Shown piece by piece: positions 37,998-47,452 of a stretch of 64,000 bases of DNA; within the stretch, counting starts at the first letter, position 1, and each line of letters opens with the position of its first letter. Where the stretch lies: positions 1,550,001-1,614,000 of the forward strand of contig NZ_LR590481.1 of assembly GCF_901482605.1 (NCBI RefSeq). Reading direction: 5' to 3'. Made by a program: the position numbers and the translations under genes. The notes below the pieces were generated by a model. That model had not been told where the DNA came from and did not search any database. It saw only the letters and a program-made list of their open reading frames with translations. This DNA comes from Hathewaya histolytica. GTDB lineage: Bacteria; Bacillota; Clostridia; Clostridiales; Clostridiaceae.

Positions 37998-39164
37998 TTA
38001 TTTAAAACACTTCCTACAACGGGTATATTTTTGCTTTTTAGCATTTTTAAGTGATATCTTTTTAGCTTTTTTAGGCTTCATGTTTCTACATTTAGGTTTT
38101 GAATGATACTTGTCACTACTTTTTGATACCCACACCATAGCTTTAGGTGTAGGCTTTGTTTCTTCTGACTTATTTTCAAGAGTATCTTTTTTAGATATAG
38201 TTGGTATTACTACTGTAGTGTCGTTCCTATCTTGTTGTTTAGAACTATTATTAGCCTTAATAGTATATCCAGTATAACTTCCAGGATTACAATTAAATTT
38301 TATATCTTTCCCATTAGATATTGCTACTACTGTTCCATTTTCATCAGTTCTATAAACTTTTATATCCTTATATTTAAGCGTATTCATAACTCCTTGATTG
38401 GGGTGTCTATACTTATTATTTTTGCCAACAGAGATTACAGCGTACTTAGGATTAACCTTCCTTAAAAAATTAGCAGCTGTTGAAGTTTTACTTCCATGAT
38501 ATCCAACTTTCAGTACATCAGCCTTTAAATCAAGCCTCCCCTTTATCATATCCATCTCTGAAGTACCTTCAGCATCTCCAGTAAATAAGAAAGAATTTTT
38601 TTCATAAGTTAATTTAATAACTATAGAGCAATCATTTTCATTATCATAAATTTGCTTAGGAGCTAACACAGTAAATTTAGCATTTCCTAACTGAAAACTT
38701 TCATTTACTTGTGGTTGTTTAATTGTTAATCCCTTATTTTTAACTGCATTTAATATACTTTCCAAGGTTTTAGTTGTTGCAGTTTTTTTAGGCATAAATA
38801 TATTACCTATTTTAAAAGAATTTATAACATAATCTAAACCACCTATATGATCTTCGTGTAGATGTGTCCCAATTACATAGTCTAAAGTAGTTACACCTTG
38901 TTTTTCTATATAAGACTTTACTAACTCTGAATCACCATTGTTACCAGCATCAATTAGCATACTCTTATCACCTTGCTGAATTAATATACTATCACCCTGT
39001 CCAACATTTATATAATGAACTTTGAGTTCTTTTGCAGCGTTACTATGCTCTGCATTCTTGTTTATGCTAACAGATTTATCTTTCGTAGCACATCCACCTA
39101 AAAATATGGAAGATACCATAAAAATAGCTAACAACAATGATGAAAGCTTGCTTCCTCTTTTCAT
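37998..39164 (-). CDS. Metallo-beta-lactamase-fold lipoprotein (ComEC-like hydrolase)
   Basis: 388 aa. Lipoprotein signal with lipobox L-G-G-C at residues 22-25, so it is exported and membrane-anchored. The hydrolase domain (~48-290) resembles the detached C-terminal domain of ComEC/Rec2: YINVGQGDSILIQ, zinc motif THLHEDHIGG, LFTGDAE and KVGYHGSKTST. A linker of ~50 residues leads to a C-terminal zinc-binding-like module (YHSKPKCRNM, ISLKNAKKQKYTRCRKCF) seen on secreted nucleases. Extracellular nuclease or phosphodiesterase activity is probable. It lies between the rnpB repeats, so it may be element cargo. Confidence 0.82.
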   Translation of the reverse strand: MKRGSKLSSLLLAIFMVSSIFLGGCATKDKSVSINKNAEHSNAAKELKVHYINVGQGDSILIQQGDKSMLIDAGNNGDSELVKSYIEKQGVTTLDYVIGTHLHEDHIGGLDYVINSFKIGNIFMPKKTATTKTLESILNAVKNKGLTIKQPQVNESFQLGNAKFTVLAPKQIYDNENDCSIVIKLTYEKNSFLFTGDAEGTSEMDMIKGRLDLKADVLKVGYHGSKTSTAANFLRKVNPKYAVISVGKNNKYRHPNQGVMNTLKYKDIKVYRTDENGTVVAISNGKDIKFNCNPGSYTGYTIKANNSSKQQDRNDTTVVIPTISKKDTLENKSEETKPTPKAMVWVSKSSDKYHSKPKCRNMKPKKAKKISLKNAKKQKYTRCRKCFK

Positions 39165-39588
39165 AATTCCACCCCTAATGTAAAAATATTTAATTCATAT
39201 ATACCTATAATGATAAATACTAAGAAATAGTGAAAACTAAACCATTATATGATATTCCTCTTTTATATAGTCAATAAATTTATCTCTTTTATATACATTA
39301 CTTACTCCAAAACCACTTTTATTGATATTATTTTCTTTTCTAATTCTATGACCTTATTGCTGAGTTTTATTGCTAGAAATAAATTGATATCATATGATCA
39401 TATAAAAAATAAACTTTCTTTAAAGCATAATATTAAATTTACAGAACCAGTTCTACAACACTTAGGTTCTTTTTTTATTGTACAATATCATGAAAAATAA
39501 GACAAGTATTGTATATTTACATATTATTTTGTAATAAATAAAAAGACAAGAGTAATTTACAATAACTAACTATAAACTATTCTTTTAA
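39165..39588. other. Gap with one doubtful reading frame
   Basis: A plus-strand frame of 83 codons (39249-39500) has no convincing ribosome site and no homologue I recognise. Its C-terminal half looks more protein-like (NKLSLKHNIKFTEPVLQHL) than its start, so it may be the tail of a decayed element gene. It is not called as a gene. Confidence 0.4.
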
Positions 39589-39804
39589 TTATCCCTTAAA
39601 ATTTTCTATTGTATTTTTAGTCTCTGAATAGAATTCACCTGCAATTCCCTCCTTAATTCCTAATCCACTATAAACAATTCTAGTAACTATTCCTAAAATT
39701 AAATTTAATATTGGTATTAACTTAGAATTAAGCTCTAAACGCTTAAATACTTCTGATAATCTCATTACTATTGCTACCACCAAACCAATACTTGTTAAAT
39801 CCAT
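39589..39804 (-). CDS. Holin-like small membrane protein
   Basis: 71 aa: an N-terminal hydrophobic stretch (LTSIGLVVAIVMRLSEVFKRL), a second (LIPILNLILGIVTRIVYSGL) with a short polar turn, then a polar tail (EFYSETKNTIENFKG). Size and two-helix topology fit the small clostridial phage holin or BhlA-like proteins. SD AAGGAGG precedes ATG. It lies within the rnpB-flanked segment beside an integrase fragment, which supports phage ancestry. No endolysin remains next to it. Confidence 0.65.
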   Translation of the reverse strand: MDLTSIGLVVAIVMRLSEVFKRLELNSKLIPILNLILGIVTRIVYSGLGIKEGIAGEFYSETKNTIENFKG

Positions 39805-39868
39805 ATATCTCCTCCTTAAAATAGCTAAAACTTTTCAATTTGAGTTATATTAACTTATTTTTATTTAG

Positions 39869-40063
39869 ACATATAAGACTCTACAGATGATTTATACTAT
39901 TCTAAATACAATATTTAATAGAACACTAAAACTTAAATTAATAAAAGATAATCCTTGTAAATATATAGAACGGCCTAAACGTGATAAATTTATTCCATAT
40001 GTTTTAACAATAGGGGAAATACCATTAGAACTTGGTTTGCCACGTGGTGAATTAGGTGCTTAG
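39869..40063 (+). pseudogene. Fragment of a phage-type tyrosine recombinase (integrase)
   Basis: In one plus-strand frame without a start codon, the core-binding region reads LQMIYTILNTIFNRTLKLKL then IKDNPCKYIERPKRDKF and VLTIGEI, a pattern typical of phage integrases just before the catalytic domain. It then joins directly to LGLPRGELGA and a stop, resembling the first catalytic arginine box (TGLRRGELLAL) with ~15-20 residues missing. The rest of the catalytic domain is absent. It ends ~100 bp from the repeat at 40162, where an integrase next to its attachment site would be expected. Confidence 0.8.
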
Positions 40064-40161
40064 AATAGTCAAATGTAAATTTTAAAGAAAATACAATTAT
40101 AATAAAAAAGATGACACTCATAAATTAAATAATTTATTAAGGTTTTAGGGTATGGGGAAAG

Positions 40162-40230
40162 TATGGCAAAATAAAAAAACACCAGGTATAAAACCTAGTG
40201 TTCTCAATGGTACGAGTAACCCTATAAGCC
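40162..40230 (-). repeat. Proximal rnpB 3'-end repeat (att-like), continuous with intact rnpB
   Basis: Partner of the copy at 37796-37863. It comprises the last ~22 nt of RNase P RNA and its terminator (minus strand ACACTAGG-TTTTATA-CCTGGTGT then TTTTTTT). The copies lie ~2.37 kb apart in direct orientation. Confidence 0.88.
40172..40202 (-). terminator. rnpB terminator
   Basis: Minus-strand hairpin AACACTAGG-TTTTATA-CCTGGTGTT followed by TTTTTT, directly after the 3' end of RNase P RNA. Confidence 0.92.
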
Positions 40231-40554
40231 GAGTTCTGTATTAAACAGTCATCTATCTAGGCCTATTGTTACCAATAAGCTCAAGCGATTCACCCGGAGA
40301 CGGGACGGGCCGCCCCATAATGTCTCCCTATTCGATCTTGCTCCAGATGGGGTTTACATAGCCACATAGTCACCTATGTGCTGGTGAGCTCTTACCTCGC
40401 CTTTCCATCCTTACCTAGAAAACTAGGCGGTATATCTCTGTTGCACTTTCCTTAGAGTCGCCTCCACTGGGAGTTACCCAGCACCCTGCCCTATGGAGCT
40501 CGGACTTTCCTCTCCTGCTAAGATAGCAGCAGCGACTGTCTGGTTTACTCGCAC
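40209..40554 (-). ncRNA. rnpB: RNase P RNA
   Basis: Catalytic RNA of ribonuclease P, which matures tRNA 5' ends. About 346 nt on the minus strand. P1 forms between GTGCGAGTAAACC at the 5' end and GGGTTACTCGTAC at the 3' end. The conserved core is clear: GAGGAAAGTCCGAGCTCC, CAGGGTGCTGGGTAACTCCC, AAAGTGCAACAGA and, near the 3' end, ACAGAACTCGGCTTA. The last two are universal RNase P elements. Its 3' end is duplicated at 37796. Confidence 0.95.
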
Positions 40555-40559
40555 TAACT

Positions 40560-40588
40560 ATGTTATCATATAAAGATTAAAAAATCAA
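40560..40588 (-). promoter_or_regulatory. Promoter of rnpB
   Basis: On the minus strand TTGATT (40583-40588), a 17-nt spacer and TAACAT (40560-40565). Transcription would begin about 40554, exactly where the RNase P P1 helix starts. Confidence 0.7.
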
Positions 40589-40624
40589 AAGGTTTGTTTT
40601 TGTTTTTTTGTATATATATTGAAG

Positions 40625-41428
40625 TTATATATACTTATACGTATCTTTTGTCTTTTCAGATAATATAATTTTATTTTCATATCCTAATTTTTTTAAATTC
40701 TTTTGAAGAATTTTACTTACAACAGCCATAGCTGGCCATTCTGTATTAAAATGACCTCCATCTATTACTGATACACCCTCTTCACAAAGATCAAGTACAT
40801 TATGATAAGTTGTATCTCCAGTTATTATACATTCTGCACCTAATGATTTAGCCTTATAAAAGAAATCTGATCCACTTCCATTTATTAAAGCTATACTTCT
40901 TATTTTTTTGTCTAAATTACCACTATATTTTAAAGTTTCTATATTATATGCAATTTTAACCTTTTCGCAAATTTCTTTTAAAGAAATCTCTTTATCTAAT
41001 TCTACCAATCTCCCGATACCAGAATTTTCTCTTAAATCATTTTTTTCTATTATTGAGTATTTTTTAAAACCTAGTAATTCCATAGCAAAATCATTTAATC
41101 CGTCAGATACGGAATCTAGATTAGTGTGGGCAGAATACAGCGCTATATTTTCTTTTATTAGCTTTATTATTTTTCTCCCCTTTACTGTTTCTGAAGTTAT
41201 AGATTTAGGTTTTATAAAAAGCAATGGGTGATGTGATATTATAAGATTACAACCATTTTCAATAGCCTCCTCTATAACTTCCATGGTACAATCTAATGAA
41301 ATCAAAATAGATTGTATTTCCATATCAGTATCTCCTACCATAAGTCCCACATTATCATAATCCTCTTTTAAGTTAGTTGGTGCATACTTTTCCATAATCT
41401 TAATTAACTCTCTAATGGTCAAAGTCAT
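40625..41428 (-). CDS. Nif3-like dinuclear metal centre protein (GTP cyclohydrolase I type 2 homologue)
   Basis: 267 aa, UPF0135/Nif3 family; hexameric metal-binding proteins of uncertain activity, named in databases for structural likeness to GTP cyclohydrolase. N-terminal metal ligands are in LIISHHPLLF (two histidines) and ALYSAHTNLD; C-terminal ligands are in DGGHFNTEWPAM. It overlaps the end of trmK by 17 bp and has its own SD (AAGGAG), the conserved trmK-nif3 pair of Firmicutes. Metal and substrate are unknown. Confidence 0.92.
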   Translation of the reverse strand: MTLTIRELIKIMEKYAPTNLKEDYDNVGLMVGDTDMEIQSILISLDCTMEVIEEAIENGCNLIISHHPLLFIKPKSITSETVKGRKIIKLIKENIALYSAHTNLDSVSDGLNDFAMELLGFKKYSIIEKNDLRENSGIGRLVELDKEISLKEICEKVKIAYNIETLKYSGNLDKKIRSIALINGSGSDFFYKAKSLGAECIITGDTTYHNVLDLCEEGVSVIDGGHFNTEWPAMAVVSKILQKNLKKLGYENKIILSEKTKDTYKYI

Positions 41429-42107
41429 ATAAACAACTCCTTAATTTACTTATTTTAAGGTATAATTCTTTACATCTTTTTTTTGAGTTTTCTGTATCAC
41501 TTTTTATATAGCTTGCAATCTCTTCATATTTTTTAATCAAATACTCTACATATTCCTTAACTGTATTATCTCTTTTATCTAATAAAAATTTACTTACTTC
41601 ATAGTATATAGGATCAACTTGTATAATATCTTCTGCATATTTTATTTTTAGTACTTCATAAAATTTACCTTCTTCATAGCAAATCTGTTCATCTATAATT
41701 TTAAAGCCCTTTTCATAGATATACTTCCTAAATACGTCTGCATTTTGTACTGGTTGGACTACTGCATAATCTAAAGATTTAAATTTTTCAAGATCACATT
41801 GTATTATATCTTTTATTAAATCCCCACCCATGCCAGCTATTATGGCACATTGAACTTCTCCTTTACTAATAACTTTAAAACCGCCTCCAAGACGAGTTGC
41901 TATTTTTCCATCCAAGGCTTCTCTTTTAATATTCTTAACTGCTTTTTCTATAGGTCCTATATTTATATCTCCAGCTATAGCAAATTTACATATATCATTT
42001 TTAATAAGATAAATTGGTATATAGGCATGATCTGTTCCTATATCTACTATAGAATCTACATTTTCTATAAAGCTTGCTATAGCATATAATCTTTTGCTAA
42101 GTTCCAT
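41412..42107 (-). CDS. trmK: tRNA (adenine22-N1)-methyltransferase TrmK
   Basis: SAM-dependent enzyme that makes m1A22 in bacterial tRNA (YqfN in Bacillus). 231 aa. SAM-binding motif IVDIGTDHAYIPIYLI near residue 20, then CAIIAGMGGDLI and AVVQPVQNADVFRKYI, typical of the family. The C-terminal coiled-coil part (EYVEYLIKKYEEIA) is present. Downstream of dnaG-rpoD, as in Bacillus. Confidence 0.93.
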   Translation of the reverse strand: MELSKRLYAIASFIENVDSIVDIGTDHAYIPIYLIKNDICKFAIAGDINIGPIEKAVKNIKREALDGKIATRLGGGFKVISKGEVQCAIIAGMGGDLIKDIIQCDLEKFKSLDYAVVQPVQNADVFRKYIYEKGFKIIDEQICYEEGKFYEVLKIKYAEDIIQVDPIYYEVSKFLLDKRDNTVKEYVEYLIKKYEEIASYIKSDTENSKKRCKELYLKISKLRSCLYDFDH

Positions 42108-42122
42108 TTAATCACCTTCAAG

Positions 42123-43004
42123 TTATAAATATAATGATAATATTTTAAATTGCATTACTGTAAATGTAATTGCAACTACTAATGCAATATATATATATTT
42201 GTATGAAGACTTCCTATCATATTTTGCATTTATACTAGATGCAAAATACATACAAAATAATAATGCTAAATTTAAGGAACCATAAATCATCTGTTGAAAA
42301 GCAAACTGTTTCCCCGTACCAAATTTTGTGGGGTTAAATCTTGCGTCAAATCCAATTGGCATAGTATAAGATATACCGCCTTTTAAATAATATATAAAAG
42401 GAACTATAATCATAATAAAAGATAATATAGATGTAATTACTAAAGGAATCATAAATATTTTATCCTTGTGTAAACTTACTTCTTGAACTGAACTTTTCAC
42501 ATCATGATCAATATACTTAACATTACTATTCTCTAATGCTTTTCGAAATCCTTCCACTTCTTTTGGGGTTATAGCAAAATTCATTTCTTTTGTTAAAATG
42601 TATATAACCTCATCTTTAGAAGTTATATACATTCTAGTAGTACCTAGTCTTTCTATATAACATCTACCTATTGCAAAATCACTAAAAATTACTCCTGATA
42701 ATTTTATACCATCTATTTCCTTTTCAACTTTATATCCTATTATGTCTTTAAAATCTATGGTAATTTTTTTAATTCCAGAATAACCTTTTATTATTACAGA
42801 TTTCTCATTTATTTCATAATTTAAAGTCATACCAAAAATTATATAGTAAATTTCATACAAATCAAATATAATTAATGATATCTTAATTATCGTCCACAAG
42901 GTGTAGGATGCTAAATTCTTTGTAATATAAATTAATATGATATTTAGTATTATAAGAGTCATAATCATAAAATAACTCATAAAATTTTTCTTAGGTTTAT
43001 ACAT
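42123..43004 (-). CDS. Membrane protein with a PH-like domain, unknown function
   Basis: 293 aa. Two N-terminal membrane helices, a ~90-residue soluble beta-rich part with the pattern of bacterial PH domains (NYEINEKSVIIKGYSGIKKITIDFKDIIGYKV, then IYILTKEMNFAITPKEVEGF), then about three membrane helices. The motif AITPKEVEGFRKAL resembles PH-domain ends in YdbS-like or DUF1648 relatives. Start chosen at the ATG 43004 with AGGTAGGTG upstream. Located between rpoD and trmK, where some clostridia keep a conserved but unnamed membrane gene. Confidence 0.72.
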   Translation of the reverse strand: MYKPKKNFMSYFMIMTLIILNIILIYITKNLASYTLWTIIKISLIIFDLYEIYYIIFGMTLNYEINEKSVIIKGYSGIKKITIDFKDIIGYKVEKEIDGIKLSGVIFSDFAIGRCYIERLGTTRMYITSKDEVIYILTKEMNFAITPKEVEGFRKALENSNVKYIDHDVKSSVQEVSLHKDKIFMIPLVITSILSFIMIIVPFIYYLKGGISYTMPIGFDARFNPTKFGTGKQFAFQQMIYGSLNLALLFCMYFASSINAKYDRKSSYKYIYIALVVAITFTVMQFKILSLYL

Positions 43005-43096
43005 TCTCAACACCTACCTTTTAAAGTTACATTCTAATTTTACAATATTTGTATCTTTATTTCAAGTAGTTTTAATAGCTTTTGTAAATAAAAGTA

Positions 43097-43127
43097 AATA
43101 AAGCACCACTATTGATGGTGCTTTTAT
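43097..43127 (-). terminator. Terminator of the dnaG-rpoD operon
   Basis: Minus-strand AAAGCACCA-TCAATAG-TGGTGCTTT followed by ATTTA. It starts at the rpoD stop. Confidence 0.8.
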
Positions 43128-44182
43128 TAATCTAAATAATCTTTTAATTTCTTGCTCCTACTTGGATGTCTTAACTTTCTTAATGCTTTTGCTTCAATTT
43201 GTCTTATTCTTTCTCTCGTTACATTGAACTCTTTTCCAACTTCCTCCAAAGTTCTAGCTCTTCCATCATCAAGTCCAAATCTAAGTCTTAACACTTTTTC
43301 TTCTCTTGGAGTTAATGTATCTAAAACATTAATTAATTGTTCTTTCAACATGGTAAAAGCTGCCGCTTCTGCTGGTGCAGGTGCATCATCATCTGGTATA
43401 AAATCACCTAAGTGGCTATCTTCTTCCTCACCTATTGGTGTTTCAAGAGAAACCGGTTCTTGTGCTATCTTCATTATTTCTCTTACTTTCTCTACAGGCA
43501 TTTCCATTACTGTAGCTATCTCTTCTGCTACAGGATCTCTTCCTAGTTCTTGTAGTAATTGCCTTGAAACTCTTATAAGCTTATTTATAGTCTCTACCAT
43601 ATGAACTGGTATCCTAATAGTCCTAGCTTGATCTGCTATAGCTCGTGTAATTGCTTGCCTTATCCACCATGTTGCATAGGTACTAAATTTAAATCCTTTT
43701 CTGTAATCAAATTTTTCTACAGCTTTAATAAGACCTAAATTCCCTTCCTGTATTAAATCTAAGAATAACATGCCTCTTCCTACATATCGTTTTGCAATAC
43801 TTACTACAAGCCTAAGATTTGCCTCTGCTAGTTTTTTCTTAGCATATTGATCTCCCTCTTCTATTTTCTTAGCAAGAGATATCTCTTCTTCTAAACTAAG
43901 TAAAGGAACCTTTCCTATTTCTTTTAAATACATTCTAACTGGATCATCAATTGCTATTCCTTCTGGTATAGAAATATCTATTTCCTCTTCTTCCTCTTCT
44001 ACATTACCTACAACATCTATATTCATACTTTCTAAGACTTCATATATTTTTTCTATCTGTTCAGGTGTTATATCTACTTCTTCTAATTCATCTACTATTT
44101 CTTGATATGTGAGACTTCCTTTTTTCTTCCCCTTTTCTATAAGACTTTTAACAACTTTCATTTTTTCTGTCTTATCCTTCAT
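43127..44182 (-). CDS. rpoD: Primary sigma factor RpoD (sigma-A)
   Basis: Housekeeping sigma subunit. About 351 aa, short form without the large non-conserved region of proteobacteria. Sigma 1.1-like N-terminus ([20 protein letters not shown]), an acidic linker, region 2 ([15 protein letters not shown] through [10 protein letters not shown]), region 3 and the region 4 helix-turn-helix ending with [17 protein letters not shown]. The longest frame is 23 codons longer, but AAGGAGGG precedes the ATG at 44182. It lies 22 bp after dnaG in the classical macromolecular synthesis operon, which here lacks rpsU. Confidence 0.97.
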   Translation of the reverse strand: MKDKTEKMKVVKSLIEKGKKKGSLTYQEIVDELEEVDITPEQIEKIYEVLESMNIDVVGNVEEEEEEIDISIPEGIAIDDPVRMYLKEIGKVPLLSLEEEISLAKKIEEGDQYAKKKLAEANLRLVVSIAKRYVGRGMLFLDLIQEGNLGLIKAVEKFDYRKGFKFSTYATWWIRQAITRAIADQARTIRIPVHMVETINKLIRVSRQLLQELGRDPVAEEIATVMEMPVEKVREIMKIAQEPVSLETPIGEEEDSHLGDFIPDDDAPAPAEAAAFTMLKEQLINVLDTLTPREEKVLRLRFGLDDGRARTLEEVGKEFNVTRERIRQIEAKALRKLRHPSRSKKLKDYLD

Positions 44183-44204
44183 GCAGTTCCCTCCTTTCGT
44201 AGAT

Positions 44205-45974
44205 TTATAATCTTCTAAGTTCTTCATCGATTTTTGAAAGTTCTTCAACATACTTTAGTGTTTCTTCAAAAGCTCCACTTTCCTCAAAATGTTTAATTTT
44301 ACCCATAACTTGCCCCTTCGACTCCTCTAACTTTGATTTTTTTATTTCTTTCAAACAATCATTTATGAAAATCTTCTTACTTTCCTCATCTTCTAATGGT
44401 AAGAATTTAAGTTCAATAATATTAATCCATTCTTTAGCACTTTCTGCATCTTGACATGAAAGTTCTATCCTTCTTTTTAATTCTTCAGACTCTAAATCTT
44501 TATTTTCTAATGCAATATTAAAAATTCTTTTATGAGCATTATTAATTATATTTTCTGCATTTAAATTGTTAATTATGTAGTCTAAACCTACCTTATTAAC
44601 CATCAACTTCAATAATGCTCTCTCCGCTCTCATATAAGGTTCTTCTTTATATAATTTTGCTCTAACATCACTAGAATTATTCACATATTTAGTATTTTTT
44701 GTGTCTTTATGTAATTTTTCGTTTAAAAAATCATAAATAGCATCTTCACTAATATAAGTTTCATCAGCAATCTTTTTTATATATAGATTTCTCTCTACAG
44801 GATCTAAATTAATTAAAATTTCGCTAATTTCTTTTATAAAATTTGAAAGTGATTTCTCATCTTTAAAATTTGTTTTTTCTTTTGCTTTATCAATTTTATA
44901 TTGAACTAAAGGAATTGAATTTTGTATAAGTTCTAAAAAGCCTGCTTTTCCATGACGCCTCACATAATCATCTGGATCCTTTCCTTCTGGTATGTGCACT
45001 ACTTTAATACTAAAACCTTCATTTAATAATATATCAAGTCCCCTTAAAGTTGCAGTTTCACCTGCTACGTCTGCATCGTATGCTATGTATATTTTATCTG
45101 CGTATTTTTTCATTAATTTAGCTTGCCCAGTAGTTAATGCTGTCCCTAAAGATGCCACTACATTTGTAATCCCAGCCTGATGTAGAGATATACAATCCAT
45201 ATATCCTTCTACTATAATTAAACTTCTTTTACTATTATTTTTTATAGCAAAATTAAGCCCATATAGATTTGTGCCCTTATTGAAAACTTTAGATTCTGGA
45301 GAATTTAAATACTTAGGTTTTGAATCATCTAAAACTCTACCACCAAATCCTATAACTTTTCCTGTTGCATTGAATACTGGAAAGATGACTCTATTTCTAA
45401 ATCTATCAAAAAACTTATTATTCTTACTCTTAATTATAAGTCCTAATGAATATATATCTGATTCAGAATACCCCTTACCTTTAAGATACTCATATAAAGA
45501 GCTCCAACTATCTTTTGAATACCCAAGCCCAAATTTTGCAATGGTTTTTCCCGATAATCCTCTTTCATTCAAATATGATATAATTCTTTTATTATTTTTT
45601 AGGTTTTGGAAAAAATACCTTGCAGATTCGACATTTATATCGTAGAGTTTTTTATTAGTATTCTTGACTTCTCCTCCGTTAGAAAATGAAATTTGTATAT
45701 TAGCCCTATCAGCTAATACTTCACAAGCCTCTGGAAATGATAAATTCTTCGTCTTCATTAAAAAAGTAATTACATTACCAGCCTCACCACATCCAAAGCA
45801 TTTAAATATTTGTTTATCTTGTGAAACTGTAAAAGATGGAGTTTTCTCATGATGAAAAGGGCACAGTCCTATATAATTTCTCCCAGCCCTCTTAAGCCTT
45901 ATACTTTCAGAAATAATATCAACTATATCATTCTCTTCTTTTATTTTTTCAATTATATCCTCTTGAATAAGCAA
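44205..45974 (-). CDS. dnaG: DNA primase
   Basis: Makes RNA primers for replication. 589 aa, family length. N-terminal zinc site ([22 protein letters not shown]), the RNA polymerase domain with TOPRIM motifs IIVEGYMDC and [10 protein letters not shown], and a C-terminal helicase-binding domain. The start is probably TTG at 45972-45974 after the SD-like GGTGG; another in-frame start cannot be excluded. It heads the dnaG-rpoD operon. Confidence 0.95.
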   Translation of the reverse strand: MLIQEDIIEKIKEENDIVDIISESIRLKRAGRNYIGLCPFHHEKTPSFTVSQDKQIFKCFGCGEAGNVITFLMKTKNLSFPEACEVLADRANIQISFSNGGEVKNTNKKLYDINVESARYFFQNLKNNKRIISYLNERGLSGKTIAKFGLGYSKDSWSSLYEYLKGKGYSESDIYSLGLIIKSKNNKFFDRFRNRVIFPVFNATGKVIGFGGRVLDDSKPKYLNSPESKVFNKGTNLYGLNFAIKNNSKRSLIIVEGYMDCISLHQAGITNVVASLGTALTTGQAKLMKKYADKIYIAYDADVAGETATLRGLDILLNEGFSIKVVHIPEGKDPDDYVRRHGKAGFLELIQNSIPLVQYKIDKAKEKTNFKDEKSLSNFIKEISEILINLDPVERNLYIKKIADETYISEDAIYDFLNEKLHKDTKNTKYVNNSSDVRAKLYKEEPYMRAERALLKLMVNKVGLDYIINNLNAENIINNAHKRIFNIALENKDLESEELKRRIELSCQDAESAKEWINIIELKFLPLEDEESKKIFINDCLKEIKKSKLEESKGQVMGKIKHFEESGAFEETLKYVEELSKIDEELRRL

Positions 45975-46026
45975 AAAACTACCACCTAGCCTTTAATATA
46001 TTAATATTAGTGTGATTTATAATATA

Positions 46027-46107
46027 TTCGACAAAAAAAGTGATTTCCCTTCTTTTATTCTAATTTAAATTAAAACTCTTTGTCGTATATATATATTCTT
46101 TGTCTTA
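46027..46107. promoter_or_regulatory. Candidate Spo0A boxes upstream of dnaG
   Basis: A perfect 0A core TGTCGAA occurs on the minus strand at 46027-46033. On the plus strand, TTTGTCGTA (46079-46087) and TTTGTCTTA (46099-46107) repeat with a 20-bp period. The rest of the 375-bp gap between dnaG and the plus-strand gene at 46350 is AT-rich spacer with no other feature I can support. Confidence 0.3.
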
Positions 46108-46349
46108 TTAAAAAAACCTTTATTTTTATAATTATTTTCTTTCTATTCTTTCCCTTTTTTCCTAAATACTATGCAATTTTTTTATATAAATTAAATGTTT
46201 TATGGGTTAACTTAATTAATCGTACTATATTTATTCTAGCTTAGATATCTTATTCTATATACCAAATAAAAATTCCTTTTTATAATTTGTGATAATCCAC
46301 CTGCTTATATAATATGCTTATATAGATATTGTTTAAAGGAGTTGATTAT

Positions 46350-47423
46350 ATGCCTCATAAGGCTTCATTATACACTACCTGTTCCATATTATCTCCAGAG
46401 AACATAGGTAGAAGAATTCTCCCCTTATATAACTTAGAAGGATCAACTATAGAAGATATTAAATTTAAAAATACTGATAAACAAAGAGCAGTTTATAAAG
46501 TTACATCTGACCAAAATACGTATTGCTTAAAAAAAGTTTATTATAATTCATCAAGGCTTCTTTTTGTTTATTCAGCTATAGAGTGGTGGTATCAATTTAA
46601 TATTAATGTACCTAGAATACTTCCCACCAAAAACAATTCAAGATATGTAAATTATAACGATATGCTATTTATTTTAACTCCATGGATTGAGGGTGAAAAA
46701 TGCAACTATGATAACAATGATCATATAAATTCCATTATGCCTAATCTAGGTAAAATGCACCATGTTGCCTATGATTTTTTCCCTATACCCAATAGCCAAA
46801 TAATAAACTCTTGCAACATTCTTTACAACTCACTCCATAAACATTGGCAAAATATTTTGCAGTACTCCAATTTAGCTTTTAATTATAAAGACTCTTTTTC
46901 AAAACTATATATTGAACACTTTAATACTTTTAGTAAACTTGGAGAAATATCTTCTTCTATTTCTTATGGAATAAACAATTTAAACTTAACTAAAAGCTTA
47001 TGTCATGGAGATTATGTAAATAAAAACATAATTTTTTATGGAAATTCCCCTGAGGACCTATGGGTAATTGATTTTGATAAAGTATCCCTTGATTATGTTG
47101 CTCATGATATTTCCTATGCTCTAAGAAGAATACTAAAACGAGATAGTACTAAGTGGAATACTTCTCTAGCTATATCTCTTTTAAGCCAATACAACGCCAA
47201 AAACAAGTTAAATATAGATGATTATAGATATATTTTAGCTTATTTAAGCTTTCCGCAAAAATACTGGAAAATATCTAGAGATTATTATAGAAATATAAAA
47301 AAATGTAACAAGAAATCCTTCTATAAAATTTTAAAAAAATCTGTATTATATGGTGCAGATCAACTAGAATTCTCTTTAAATTTAAAATCTTATATAGAAG
47401 ATAAATTTGGTGAAAAAATATAA
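46350..47423 (+). CDS. CotS-family spore coat/kinase-fold protein
   Basis: 357 aa, aminoglycoside phosphotransferase-like (choline-kinase) fold. Hallmarks: QRAVYKVTSDQNTYCLKKV (nucleotide-binding strand and lysine), LTPWIEGEKC, catalytic loop LCHGDYVNKNIIF and metal site WVIDFDKVSLDYVAHDISYALRRI. CotS proteins of this type are spore coat components in Bacillus and clostridia; retained catalytic residues suggest it may phosphorylate a sugar or small molecule. AAAGGAG precedes the ATG at 46350. It stands alone on the plus strand and could be under sporulation control, but no promoter is clear. Confidence 0.85.
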   Translation: MPHKASLYTTCSILSPENIGRRILPLYNLEGSTIEDIKFKNTDKQRAVYKVTSDQNTYCLKKVYYNSSRLLFVYSAIEWWYQFNINVPRILPTKNNSRYVNYNDMLFILTPWIEGEKCNYDNNDHINSIMPNLGKMHHVAYDFFPIPNSQIINSCNILYNSLHKHWQNILQYSNLAFNYKDSFSKLYIEHFNTFSKLGEISSSISYGINNLNLTKSLCHGDYVNKNIIFYGNSPEDLWVIDFDKVSLDYVAHDISYALRRILKRDSTKWNTSLAISLLSQYNAKNKLNIDDYRYILAYLSFPQKYWKISRDYYRNIKKCNKKSFYKILKKSVLYGADQLEFSLNLKSYIEDKFGEKI

Positions 47424-47450
47424 GAACAGCCTCAATGGACTGTTCTTATA
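47424..47450. terminator. Bidirectional terminator between cotS-like gene and ppdK
   Basis: ATAAGAACAG pairs with CTGTTCTTAT around a ten-base loop. It starts at the stop codon of the plus-strand gene and lies within 5 bp of the ppdK stop, serving both converging genes. Confidence 0.85.
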
Positions 47451-47452
47451 TA

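Noticed and set aside
39249-39500. 83-codon plus-strand frame
   Set aside because: No SD and no recognisable family; possible remnant only.
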